From Gammaproteobacteria bacterium (GTDB lineage Bacteria; Pseudomonadota; Gammaproteobacteria; Xanthomonadales; Xanthomonadaceae): 24,780 nucleotides of DNA. The notes under the pieces were generated by a model, which saw nothing but the letters and a program-made list of their open reading frames with translations, was not told the DNA's origin and ran no database searches. The DNA lies in NCBI GenBank assembly GCA_026398715.1, contig JAPLSI010000279.1, forward strand, positions 1 through 24,780, read 5' to 3'. This document shows, one piece after another, positions 7,966 through 15,894 of this stretch. Every line of letters starts with the position of its first letter. Positions within the stretch are counted from its first letter, which is position 1. The translations under genes were made by a program, and so were the position numbers.

Positions 7966-10335
7966 ATGTCCCAACTTCGAATCCGCAAGGTTGCCGTGCT
8001 CGGCGCCGGCGTGATGGGCGCGCAGATTGCCGCCCACCTGGTCAATGCCAACGTGGACACGGTGCTGTTCGACCTGCCCGCCAAGGACGGCGACAAGAGC
8101 GGCATCGTGCACAAGGCCATCGCCAATCTCGGCAAGCTGTCGCCGGCACCACTGGCGGCCAGGGACCGCGCCGCGGCCATTACGCCGGCCAACTACGAAG
8201 AGCACCTCGAACTGCTGAAGGGCTGCGACCTGATCATCGAGGCCATCGCCGAGCGGCTCGACTGGAAGAAGGACCTTTACGCCAAGATCCTGCCCTTCGT
8301 GGCCCCGAACGCGATCCTCGCGTCCAATACGTCCGGCTTGTCAATCAATGCCTTGGCGGAAGTTCTTGATGAATCACTTCATCATCGATTCTGCGGCGTG
8401 CATTTCTTCAACCCGCCCCGCTACATGCATCTGGCGGAGCTGATTCCCTGCGCCTCGACCGATGCCTCGGTGCTGGAAGGCCTGGAATCGTTCCTCGTAA
8501 CCACGCTTGGCAAGGGCGTGGTCTATGCCAAGGACACCCCCAACTTCATCGGCAACCGGATCGGCGTGTTCTCGATCCTGTCGACCCTTCACCACACCGC
8601 CGCCTTCGGCCTGGGTTTCGACGAGGTCGATGCCCTGACCGGCCCGCTGGTCGGCCGCCCGAAGTCGGCTACCTATCGCACTTCCGACGTGGTCGGGCTC
8701 GACACGATGGCCCACGTCATCAAGACGATGGCCGACACCTTGCCCAATGACCCCTGGCATTCGTACTTCAAGGCCCCTGACTGGTTGCAGGCCCTGATCG
8801 CCAAGGGCGCGCTCGGCCAGAAGACCGGTGCCGGCATCTTCCAGAAGCGCGGCAAGGACATCGTCGTGCTCGACCTGAAGGCGCAGGACTACCGTCCGGC
8901 CACGGGCGAGGCGGCGCCCGAAGTGGTCGAGATCCTCAAGCTCAAGAATCCCGCGGATAAGTTCGCAAAGCTTCGCGCCTCGTCGCATCCCCAGGCGCAG
9001 TTCCTCTGGAGTTGCTTCCGCGACCTGTTCCACTACAGCGCTTACCACCTCGAATCCATCGCAGACACCGCGCGAGACGTGGACCTGGCCATTCGTTGGG
9101 GCTACGGCTGGAGCCTGGGCCCGTTCGAAACCTGGCAGGCCGCCGGTTGGCAGCAGGTGGCGGGATGGATCCAGGAAGACATCGCGGCAGGCAAGACCAT
9201 GTCCAACGCCGCCCTGCCCGCCTGGGCCGTGGACGGACGCCAGGGCGTGCACGAGGCAGCGGGCAGCTTCAGCCCGGCGTCGGGCGGCGCAGTCGCCCGA
9301 TCCAGCAATCCGGTCTACCAGCGCCAACGTTTTCCTGACCCGGTGCTGGGAGAAGTCTTCTCGCCCGGCGAAACCGTCTTCGAAACCGAATCGGTGCGCA
9401 TGTGGCACGACGGCGATGGCATTGCCGTGCTCGGGTTCAAGACCAAGATGAATACCGTTGGAGACGGCGTGCTTGCCGGCATCCAGCAGGCCATCGAGGT
9501 GGCGGAGAAGGATTTCCAGGGCCTGGTGATCTGGCAGAACCGCGAGCCGTTTTCGGCAGGCGCGGACTTGTCAGGCGCGATGGCGTCGCTGGCAGCCGGC
9601 AGGATCGACGAGTTCGAATCGATGGTCGCCAACTTCCAGGCGACCAGCCAGCGGATCAAGTACGCGCTGGTGCCGGTTGTCGCGGCCGTTCGCGGACTGG
9701 CGCTGGGCGGCGGCTGCGAGTTCCAGATGCATGCGGCCCGCACCGTGTACTCGCTGGAAAGCTATATCGGGCTGGTTGAAGCCGGCGTCGGCCTGTTGCC
9801 CGCCGGTGGCGGCCTCAAGGAGATTGCCACCCGGGTCGGCCTGGCCGCGGGTCAAGGCGGCGATGTCTTCGCCGGACTCAAGCCCTACTTCGAAGCCGTC
9901 GCCATGGGCAAGGTCTCGGCATCGGCGTTGGAGGCAAAGGAGCTCAAGCTCGCCCGCGAGTCCGACATCGTCGTGTTCAACCAGTACGAACTGCTTCACG
10001 TGGCCCGGCAACAAGCGCGCGCGATGGCGGAGTCAGGCTACCGCCCGGCCCTGCCGCCACGCCAGATCCCGGTCGCCGGCGATGTCGGCATCGCCACGTT
10101 CAAGATGATGCTGGTGAACATGCTGGAGGGTCGTTTCATTTCCGAGCACGACATGGAAGTGTCCACGCGGATTGCTACCTGCCTTTGCGGAGGCAACGTC
10201 GATCGCGGCTCCTTGGTTGACGAGGAGTGGCTGCTGAAACTTGAACGCGAAAATTTCGTCGCCCTGGCCCTGATGCCCAAGACCCAGGAACGCATCGCCT
10301 ACATGCTCAAGAACGGCAAGCCGTTGAGGAACTGA
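7966..10335 (+). CDS. fadN: FadN-type 3-hydroxyacyl-CoA dehydrogenase/enoyl-CoA hydratase
   Basis: This bifunctional beta-oxidation enzyme hydrates trans-2-enoyl-CoA and oxidises the resulting 3-hydroxyacyl-CoA with NAD. The 789-residue product has the dehydrogenase first: NAD-binding GAGVMG at 13-18, SNTSG near 126-130, and the catalytic His146 in HFFNP. A 3HCDH C-terminal-type segment follows (RDVDLAIRWGYGWSLGPFETW, near 370). The crotonase domain comes last, with oxyanion-type SAGADL near 528, Glu585 in GGGCE and Glu605 in VEAGVGLLPAGGG, the two catalytic glutamates 20 residues apart as in FadB. This order is the reverse of E. coli FadB and matches Bacillus FadN (YusL), whose length is also about 790. 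ATG 7966 has GGAG 6 nt upstream. The thiolase partner starts 3 nt after the stop, so they probably act as a complex or at least an operon. Confidence 0.94.
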   Translation: MSQLRIRKVAVLGAGVMGAQIAAHLVNANVDTVLFDLPAKDGDKSGIVHKAIANLGKLSPAPLAARDRAAAITPANYEEHLELLKGCDLIIEAIAERLDWKKDLYAKILPFVAPNAILASNTSGLSINALAEVLDESLHHRFCGVHFFNPPRYMHLAELIPCASTDASVLEGLESFLVTTLGKGVVYAKDTPNFIGNRIGVFSILSTLHHTAAFGLGFDEVDALTGPLVGRPKSATYRTSDVVGLDTMAHVIKTMADTLPNDPWHSYFKAPDWLQALIAKGALGQKTGAGIFQKRGKDIVVLDLKAQDYRPATGEAAPEVVEILKLKNPADKFAKLRASSHPQAQFLWSCFRDLFHYSAYHLESIADTARDVDLAIRWGYGWSLGPFETWQAAGWQQVAGWIQEDIAAGKTMSNAALPAWAVDGRQGVHEAAGSFSPASGGAVARSSNPVYQRQRFPDPVLGEVFSPGETVFETESVRMWHDGDGIAVLGFKTKMNTVGDGVLAGIQQAIEVAEKDFQGLVIWQNREPFSAGADLSGAMASLAAGRIDEFESMVANFQATSQRIKYALVPVVAAVRGLALGGGCEFQMHAARTVYSLESYIGLVEAGVGLLPAGGGLKEIATRVGLAAGQGGDVFAGLKPYFEAVAMGKVSASALEAKELKLARESDIVVFNQYELLHVARQQARAMAESGYRPALPPRQIPVAGDVGIATFKMMLVNMLEGRFISEHDMEVSTRIATCLCGGNVDRGSLVDEEWLLKLERENFVALALMPKTQERIAYMLKNGKPLRN

Positions 10336-10338
10336 CCC

Positions 10339-11535
10339 ATGACCAAGCAAATCCAGGATGCCTACATCGTTGCCGCCACCCGTACGCCGGTCGGCAAGGC
10401 CCCTCGTGGCGCGTTCCGCAACGCCCACCCCGCCGACCTGCTGGCGCATGTGCTGAAGTCCGTGGTCGCCCAGGCGCCCGGCATCGACACCCGTCGCATC
10501 GATGACGTGATCATCGGTTGCGCGATGCCCGAAGGCGAGCAAGGCATGAACGTGGCGCGCATCGGCGCGTTGCTTGCCGGCTTGCCCGACTCGGTGGCTG
10601 CGCAGACCATCAACCGCTTTTGTTCTTCGGGACTGCAGGCCGTGGCGCTCGCCGCCGACAAGATCCGGCTCGGTGAATCGGACCTGATGCTCGCCGGTGG
10701 CGTTGAATCCATGAGCATGGTGCCCATGATGGGCAACAAGGTCGCGATGACGCCCAGCGTGTTCGAAAACGAACATGTCGCGATCGCCTACGGCATGGGC
10801 ATCACTGCCGAGAAGGTCGCCGAGCAGTGGAAGGTGTCTCGCGAGGACCAGGACGCCTTTGCCCTCGTATCCCACCAGCGCGCGTTGGCTGCGATCGCCA
10901 ACGGCGAATTCGCATCCGAGATCAGCCCTTACAACGTGATTGCCCGGCAGCCAGTGCTTGGCGGCAACTCCGTGGCGATTCGCGAGATCCTCGTGCGCAA
11001 TGACGAAGGTCCCCGCGCCGATACCAGCGCCGAAGGCCTGGCTAAGCTGCGGCCGGTATTCCGCAATGGTGGCAGCGTGACGGCAGGCAACAGCTCGCAG
11101 ATGTCGGACGGCGCGGGCGCCGTACTGCTCGCCTCCGCCCAGGCCATCAAGGACTACGGCCTGACGCCGATTGCCAGGTTCGTTGGCTTCGCGGTTGCCG
11201 GCGTAAAGCCCGAAGTGATGGGCATCGGTCCGAAGGAAGCCATTCCCAAGGCGCTCAAGCAGGCCGGCCTGACCCGCGACCAGATGGACTGGATCGAGTT
11301 GAACGAAGCCTTCGCCGCGCAGGCCCTCGCGGTCATCCGCGACCTGGGACTGGACCCGGCGAAGGTGAACCCACTGGGCGGCGCGATCGCATTGGGCCAT
11401 CCGCTTGGCGCCACCGGCGCCGTGCGAGTCGCCACGCTGACCCATGGCTTGCAACGTCGCAAGCAGAAGTACGGAATGGTGACCATGTGCATCGGCACGG
11501 GCATGGGTGCCGCGGGCATCTTCGAATCGCTTTGA
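10339..11535 (+). CDS. fadA: Acetyl-CoA C-acyltransferase (3-ketoacyl-CoA thiolase)
   Basis: The thiolase cleaves 3-ketoacyl-CoA with CoA to release acetyl-CoA, the last step of each beta-oxidation cycle. The 398-residue product has the nucleophilic Cys95 ([10 protein letters not shown]), the ELNEAFAAQ motif, [14 protein letters not shown] with the catalytic His, and the C-terminal [10 protein letters not shown] holding the second catalytic Cys. Length is normal for the family. It begins 3 nt after fadN and ends the likely psrA-fadN-fadA transcript. No acyl-CoA dehydrogenase is adjacent, so that first step must be encoded elsewhere. A biosynthetic thiolase (PhaA type) is less likely given the fadN context. 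Confidence 0.93.
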   Translation: MTKQIQDAYIVAATRTPVGKAPRGAFRNAHPADLLAHVLKSVVAQAPGIDTRRIDDVIIGCAMPEGEQGMNVARIGALLAGLPDSVAAQTINRFCSSGLQAVALAADKIRLGESDLMLAGGVESMSMVPMMGNKVAMTPSVFENEHVAIAYGMGITAEKVAEQWKVSREDQDAFALVSHQRALAAIANGEFASEISPYNVIARQPVLGGNSVAIREILVRNDEGPRADTSAEGLAKLRPVFRNGGSVTAGNSSQMSDGAGAVLLASAQAIKDYGLTPIARFVGFAVAGVKPEVMGIGPKEAIPKALKQAGLTRDQMDWIELNEAFAAQALAVIRDLGLDPAKVNPLGGAIALGHPLGATGAVRVATLTHGLQRRKQKYGMVTMCIGTGMGAAGIFESL

Positions 11536-11561
11536 TGCCGGGACCGATGCGCGGTAGGAAC

Positions 11562-11588
11562 CGGCCGGTTCGATGGCCGTGGCTTTTT
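11562..11588 (+). terminator. Weak possible terminator after fadA
   Basis: CGGCC (11562-11566) can pair with GGCCG (11575-11579) over an 8-nt loop, followed four nt later by a T5 run (11584-11588). The stem is short, so this is tentative. The rest of the 99-nt gap 11536-11634 shows only a strong Shine-Dalgarno for the next gene. Confidence 0.28.
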
Positions 11589-11634
11589 CCGGTACAGGCG
11601 CTAGCATGGTGCCGTTCGTCGCGAAGGGAGACGC

Positions 11635-12084
11635 ATGGCACAGCCGGGCAATAACGGGGAGTTCCACCGCGCCGACCCTGCGTATCGACGGCAGATGCAG
11701 GTCTGGCTTGCGATCACGGTCGTGCTTGGCATGGCGATGCTGGTCGGGCTGCAGTGGTGGCTTCGGAAGATCAGCGCCAATGCCGGGACGGGCGACCTCT
11801 ACTTCTACCAGGCTTGGCTGCATCGCCTGCTGGCGGGCCTGTGCCTGGTGCTCGGCGCCTCGGCTGCCGGATTCGCGCAATGGCTTTACCGGATGGCGCT
11901 TGCCAGCAGTGCCGAACGCCGCTGGCCACCGAGTTCGATGCGAACCTCGGCAGACGTGCGCATCCGCTACCTGACTTCGGCCGATTCACTGGTCACCCAG
12001 CTCAAAGGCACCGCGATTGCGTTGGGCTTGTTGGCGCTGCTGCTGTGCGCCTGGGCCGCCTGGCTGTTCTGGAGCGCCGGCTAG
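11635..12084 (+). CDS. Uncharacterised three-helix membrane protein
   Basis: I do not recognise this 149-residue protein. It has three hydrophobic segments long enough to span the membrane: about 22-43 (QVWLAITVVLGMAMLVGLQWWL), 62-85 (LLAGLCLVLGASAAGFAQWLY) and 126-147 (AIALGLLALLLCAWAAWLFW). The N-terminus is short and polar, and the loop at 86-124 is basic (SSAERRWPPSSMRTSADVRIRY). AAGGGAG lies 4 nt before the ATG at 11635, which makes translation likely, and codon choice is GC-rich like its neighbours. It may be co-transcribed with fadA (99-nt gap) or have its own promoter. It converges on galU, with hairpins between them. No function can be given. Confidence 0.72.
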   Translation: MAQPGNNGEFHRADPAYRRQMQVWLAITVVLGMAMLVGLQWWLRKISANAGTGDLYFYQAWLHRLLAGLCLVLGASAAGFAQWLYRMALASSAERRWPPSSMRTSADVRIRYLTSADSLVTQLKGTAIALGLLALLLCAWAAWLFWSAG

Positions 12085-12096
12085 CCTCCCACACTT

Positions 12097-12113
12097 GCCT
12101 GCTGGCAGGCTTT
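12097..12113 (+). terminator. Hairpin between convergent genes, probable terminator
   Basis: GCCTG (12097-12101) pairs with CAGGC (12106-12110) over a CTGG loop and is followed by TTT (12111-12113) on the plus strand. It lies 13 nt after the stop of the membrane-protein gene and 10 nt before the galU stop. A second small hairpin, GCTTAG-CGG-CTAAGC at 12119-12133, includes the galU stop codon. The pair may terminate both convergent transcripts, but neither has a long U run. Confidence 0.45.
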
Positions 12114-12120
12114 CGGTTGC

Positions 12121-12999
12121 TTAGCGGCTAAGCGCGTCCAGCATGTAGGCGCGCGCCGGTCCGGCCAGGTCCTCGTGGTCCAGCGCGTACTGGATGGTCG
12201 CCTCGACCAGTCCGATATGGCTGCCGCAATCGAAACGGCGGCCCTGGAACCGATACGCCAATACCCGGTCCTCGCGAAGCAGGGCTGCAATGGCGTCGGT
12301 CAGCTGGATCTCGCCACCTGCGCCCGCCTGGGTATTTTCCAGCAATGAAAAGATCCTGCTGCTCAGCACGTACCTGCCCACCACGGCCAGTGAACTGGGC
12401 GCGACGTCCGGCTTGGGCTTCTCGACGATGGCTGAAATTTCACCGAAATGGTCGCTGAATTCGCGGGTCGCCACGATGCCGTAGCTTCCGGTCTGGTCGC
12501 GCGGCACATCCTGCACGGCGATGACACTGCTTGACTCACGTTCCGCGAGGTCGGCCATCTGGCTGAGCGCACCCGGGCCGCGATTCCAGATCAAGTCATC
12601 GGCCAGCAGCACTGCGAACGGCTCGTCACCGACGACGGGCCTGGCACAAAGCACCGCGTGCCCCAGCCCCAGTGCCTCCGCCTGCGTCACGAATACCGCG
12701 CGCACCTTGGGCGGAAGCACATCGCGGATCAGGGTCAGCAGTTCACTCTTGCCTGCCTTTTCCAGCTTCTGTTCCAGCTCGTAGGCCTTGTCGAAATAAT
12801 CGGCTACGGAGTGCTTGTAGCGATTGGTGACGAACACCATCGTGTCGCAACCGGACTCGACGGCTTCGTCGACCGCGTACTGGATGAGGGGTTTGTCTAT
12901 GACTGGAAGCATTTCCTTCGGGACCGTCTTGGTCGCGGGAAGGAAGCGGGTACCCAGGCCTGCCACCGGAAAAACGGCCTTGCGGATCCTGAAACTCAT
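12121..12999 (-). CDS. galU: UTP-glucose-1-phosphate uridylyltransferase
   Basis: GalU makes UDP-glucose from UTP and glucose-1-phosphate, the precursor for LPS core, capsule/xanthan-type polymers and trehalose. The 292-residue product has the nucleotidyltransferase N-terminus GLGTRFLPATKTVPKEMLPV (about 15-34), the IQYAVDEA motif, LGLGHAVLCA near 110-120, VLLADD near 134-139, and FDCGS near the end, all typical of bacterial GalU. Length is standard. Its ATG overlaps the stop of the upstream dehydratase gene by 4 nt (ATGA), so the two are probably translationally coupled. It is the last gene of the minus-strand string. Confidence 0.97.
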   Translation of the reverse strand: MSFRIRKAVFPVAGLGTRFLPATKTVPKEMLPVIDKPLIQYAVDEAVESGCDTMVFVTNRYKHSVADYFDKAYELEQKLEKAGKSELLTLIRDVLPPKVRAVFVTQAEALGLGHAVLCARPVVGDEPFAVLLADDLIWNRGPGALSQMADLAERESSSVIAVQDVPRDQTGSYGIVATREFSDHFGEISAIVEKPKPDVAPSSLAVVGRYVLSSRIFSLLENTQAGAGGEIQLTDAIAALLREDRVLAYRFQGRRFDCGSHIGLVEATIQYALDHEDLAGPARAYMLDALSR

Positions 13000-14882
13000 C
13001 GATGGTTTTGTGCCTTGTGGTGGCTGGATATCGACACGACGTTCTTGCCGGCCGGTCGGTAATCATGGACCGTTTCCCTGAGGAAAGCCTTGAAGGCATC
13101 GTCCCCGTCGCTGGACTTGAGCAGCCCGTCCAGGCGCTCGAGCGTGCGGGCCATCATCGCGGAATCGACGGCGCGGGGCTCCGAGCGCAACACGCGCGCG
13201 TTCACGGTCTGGGCGTAGCGCTCTTCGGGATGCAGGACGGTTTCATGCAGCTTTTCGCCCGGCCTCAAGCCGGTGAACTCAATGGCGATGTCGGTTCCGG
13301 GATGCTTGCCCGCCAGCCGGATCATTTGTTCGGCAAGCTCGCGGATGGAGACTGGCTGGCCCATGTCCAGGGTGAACACTGACGTGGTCGCGAGCGAGAG
13401 ATGCGTGGTCTGGAGGATCAGCTGGCACGCTTCTGGAATCGTCATGAAGTAGCGAGTGATGTCGGGATGCGTAACGGTCACCGGGCCGCCGCGGGCGATC
13501 TGCTCGCGGAACAAGGGCACGACGCTGCCAGCCGAATCGAGAACATTGCCAAATCGGACGATCGCAAGCGAGGTCGGTCCGTCCGCGAACAAGGCCTGAC
13601 AGGCCAGTTCGGCGAGGCGCTTGCTGGCACCCAGCACGCTGACGGGCTCGATCGCCTTGTCGGTGGAAATGAGCACGAAATTGCGGACGTTCGCGGCACG
13701 ACAGGCGCGCGCAAGCACGGCGGTCACCTGCACGTTGTTGCGCATGGCGGCCCGCACCTGTGCCTCGAGCATCGGCACCTGCTTGCAGGCAGCAGCATGG
13801 AATACGAAGTCGACGCCCTGCAGCACGCTTCGATAGGCGGCTGCATCGACGCAATCGGCCAGGACAGGCTGCAGGAACAAGCCCGGGAAATCGGCGCGGA
13901 TAGCCCGTGTGACTTCCTCAAGTGATTGTTCGTCGCGCTCGAGCAGGACCAGGCGAGCGACGCCGGCTTGCGCGCACTGGTGCGCCAGCTCGGAGCCGAT
14001 GGACCCGCCTGCCCCGGTGATCATCACTGCACGTGAACCGAAATATTCGCGCACCAGCTGCCAGTCGAACTGGACCGGTTCGCGACCGAGCAAGTCCTCG
14101 ATCGCCACTTCGCGAAGCTCGAAACCACCCTGCTTGTGTTCCAGCTGGTCGGTAAGTCGCGACACTTTCCGGAAAGGCAAGCCGGTCGAGTCGCACAGTT
14201 CAACCACCCGGCGCATCTGCGCTGCGTTTGCCGACGGCATGGTGATGACGAGCAAGGTGGCCGCTGTCTCGCGTGCAACCTTGGCCAGTTCGTCGAGTGT
14301 TCCGAGCACCTGCACGCCCTGGATCTTCGCGCCTTTGAGTACGCGCGTGTCGTCGAGCAGGCCGACCGGGTGGTACCGGTCCTGCGCTCGCAACTCGCGC
14401 AGCAACATCTCGCCGGCGCGGCCCGCGCCGAGGATCAGCACCCGGGTGGCGTCAGCTTTGCGGGATAGTGCAAGGCTGTTGTCCTTCCAGAGCCGATAGA
14501 CCAGTCTGGGCAGCCCCAGGCCGAGGATCAGGAATGGCGGATACGGCACCAGCACGCGACGCGGGACCTGAGGCAGCATGCCCAGCACCATGAAGATGGG
14601 GACGATCAGCAGAAGGCCGATGAAGGCGGCGCTGGCGATGTTGACCAGGTCGGGCATGCTGGCGAAACGCCAGACTCCGCGATAGAGGCCGACGCGCCAG
14701 AAAACGATGCCCTGGACGAGCACGACGATCGCCAGTTCCTGGAGGAGGAAGGTCGAGGGTGGCGCGCCGGCCTGGCCGGCCAGCCAGCGGAGCAGCATCC
14801 AGGTCAGCACGACCATCGACAGGTCGTGCATCACGACCAGCAAGCGCGGCAGTTTCGTCAGCCATGGCCAGCGCTTATTCAC
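12996..14882 (-). CDS. WbpM/CapD-like membrane nucleotide-sugar 4,6-dehydratase
   Basis: Large inner-membrane SDR proteins of this family convert UDP-GlcNAc to UDP-4-keto-6-deoxy sugars for O-antigen or capsule residues such as QuiNAc and FucNAc. The 628-residue product has about four N-terminal membrane helices (within residues 10-125), a CoA/NAD-binding-like domain with LILGAGRAGE near 150, then the catalytic SDR domain with GAGGSIGSE (about 290-298), STDK at 406-409 and RPGEKLHE near 550. WbpM-type proteins carry an S-M-K or S-Y-K active site. Here the middle residue is Leu417 (VLGASK, Lys421), which is unusual. The start is GTG at 14882, with a strong purine-rich GGAGGGGAG 6 nt upstream and an 8-nt overlap with the preceding gene. 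Family assignment is firm; the exact sugar product is not known. Confidence 0.92.
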   Translation of the reverse strand: MNKRWPWLTKLPRLLVVMHDLSMVVLTWMLLRWLAGQAGAPPSTFLLQELAIVVLVQGIVFWRVGLYRGVWRFASMPDLVNIASAAFIGLLLIVPIFMVLGMLPQVPRRVLVPYPPFLILGLGLPRLVYRLWKDNSLALSRKADATRVLILGAGRAGEMLLRELRAQDRYHPVGLLDDTRVLKGAKIQGVQVLGTLDELAKVARETAATLLVITMPSANAAQMRRVVELCDSTGLPFRKVSRLTDQLEHKQGGFELREVAIEDLLGREPVQFDWQLVREYFGSRAVMITGAGGSIGSELAHQCAQAGVARLVLLERDEQSLEEVTRAIRADFPGLFLQPVLADCVDAAAYRSVLQGVDFVFHAAACKQVPMLEAQVRAAMRNNVQVTAVLARACRAANVRNFVLISTDKAIEPVSVLGASKRLAELACQALFADGPTSLAIVRFGNVLDSAGSVVPLFREQIARGGPVTVTHPDITRYFMTIPEACQLILQTTHLSLATTSVFTLDMGQPVSIRELAEQMIRLAGKHPGTDIAIEFTGLRPGEKLHETVLHPEERYAQTVNARVLRSEPRAVDSAMMARTLERLDGLLKSSDGDDAFKAFLRETVHDYRPAGKNVVSISSHHKAQNHR

Positions 14883-15894
14883 GCGTTGCTCCCCTCCGCA
14901 TCCTTGCAGTCAACCAATGTCGCCTCATTCCGCAATAAAGAACGGTGCCTGCGGTCCAGTTCAGGATAAACAAAGACCACATAACCAAACTTGAACGAAA
15001 ATCCAGCCCGATTGCGGCCAAGCCTACCGAAATTGTCGTCCAGGCAGCGTACGCCAGGCAAATCCGCAGATGGCTGTTTCCGCTTCTGACAGCGTATTGG
15101 TAAAGATGCTCGCGATGGGCACGCCAGACCGGGCGACCAGCCCGGGCCCGCCGCAACAGCGTGTAGCCCGTGTCGAGAAGTACGGGGGTGGCGAACAACA
15201 GGCACTGCGCCAGCCCCAACACGTCTTCCCGCCACGACAACATGAGCAGGGCGAACACCCCTGCCCCAATGGCGTGGCTGCCGACATCGCCCAGGAAGAC
15301 CCGCGCGCCCGGCAGGTTGAACGGCAGGAATCCCGTGCACGCACCGGCCATGACCAGGCCGGCGATTGAAAGCCACTCGACCTGGCCCGGCCAGAACGCG
15401 ACTGCCAGGGAAATCACCAGGCCCTGCGCGGCCACCAGGCCGTTGCTTCCGTCCATGAAGTTGAACAGGTTCACCGTGTAAGCGCATGCCAGGACCGCGA
15501 TCGGCCAGGCCAGCCATCCCAACCCGAGGTCTGCCGGGAGTGCCGAGACCACCATGGCCGCTGCGATCAGCTGCACACCGAACTTAGGTAAAGCCTGGAG
15601 GGGCCTAACGTCATCGAACAGGCCGAGCAAGGAATACAACCCGATACCCGCGGCGACCCACGCCAGTGACGGGTCGCCGCCCGATTGCGTCGCGAGCACG
15701 GCAAACGCCGCAACCAAGAACAATGCGATGCCGATTCCGCCGCCGCGGGGCGTGGCAACGGCGTGAACGCGCCGCGCACCCGGAAGGTCGAGCAGTTGCC
15801 TGCGTGTCGCGAAGCTGATCCATGCCGCCGTGAGCAAGCCACTGCCCACGGCCCCGACCGCGAAGCCAGCCAGGTTCGGCAATTCCGGGAACAC
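14875..15894 (-). CDS. WecA/WbpL-like undecaprenyl-phosphate sugar-1-phosphate transferase
   Basis: Glycosyltransferase family 4 membrane enzymes start O-antigen (or similar) repeat-unit synthesis by moving a HexNAc-1-phosphate from UDP onto undecaprenyl phosphate at the inner membrane. The 339-residue product is strongly hydrophobic with about ten helices. It carries the family motifs: RRVHAVATPRGGG near 41-53, LFDD at 92-95, NLFNFMDGSNGL at 142-153, RVFLGDVGSHAIG at 198-210, and AHREHLYQ at 259-266, the last being closer to WbpL than to E. coli WecA. The start is GTG at 15894, immediately after the lapB TGA, with AGG 7 nt upstream. Coupling to the WbpM-like gene fits a joint role in making and loading the first sugar. 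MraY is excluded by context and motif. Confidence 0.91.
   Translation of the reverse strand: MFPELPNLAGFAVGAVGSGLLTAAWISFATRRQLLDLPGARRVHAVATPRGGGIGIALFLVAAFAVLATQSGGDPSLAWVAAGIGLYSLLGLFDDVRPLQALPKFGVQLIAAAMVVSALPADLGLGWLAWPIAVLACAYTVNLFNFMDGSNGLVAAQGLVISLAVAFWPGQVEWLSIAGLVMAGACTGFLPFNLPGARVFLGDVGSHAIGAGVFALLMLSWREDVLGLAQCLLFATPVLLDTGYTLLRRARAGRPVWRAHREHLYQYAVRSGNSHLRICLAYAAWTTISVGLAAIGLDFRSSLVMWSLFILNWTAGTVLYCGMRRHWLTARMRRGATRE

Noticed and set aside
11559..11570. Perfect 12-bp palindrome AACCGGCCGGTT after fadA
   Set aside because: Short, GC-rich palindromes are expected by chance at this base composition; there is no second copy or nearby promoter geometry to support an operator.
10033..11880. 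A 615-codon open frame on the minus strand opposite fadN and fadA
   Set aside because: Antisense shadow; the thiolase on the other strand has all catalytic motifs.
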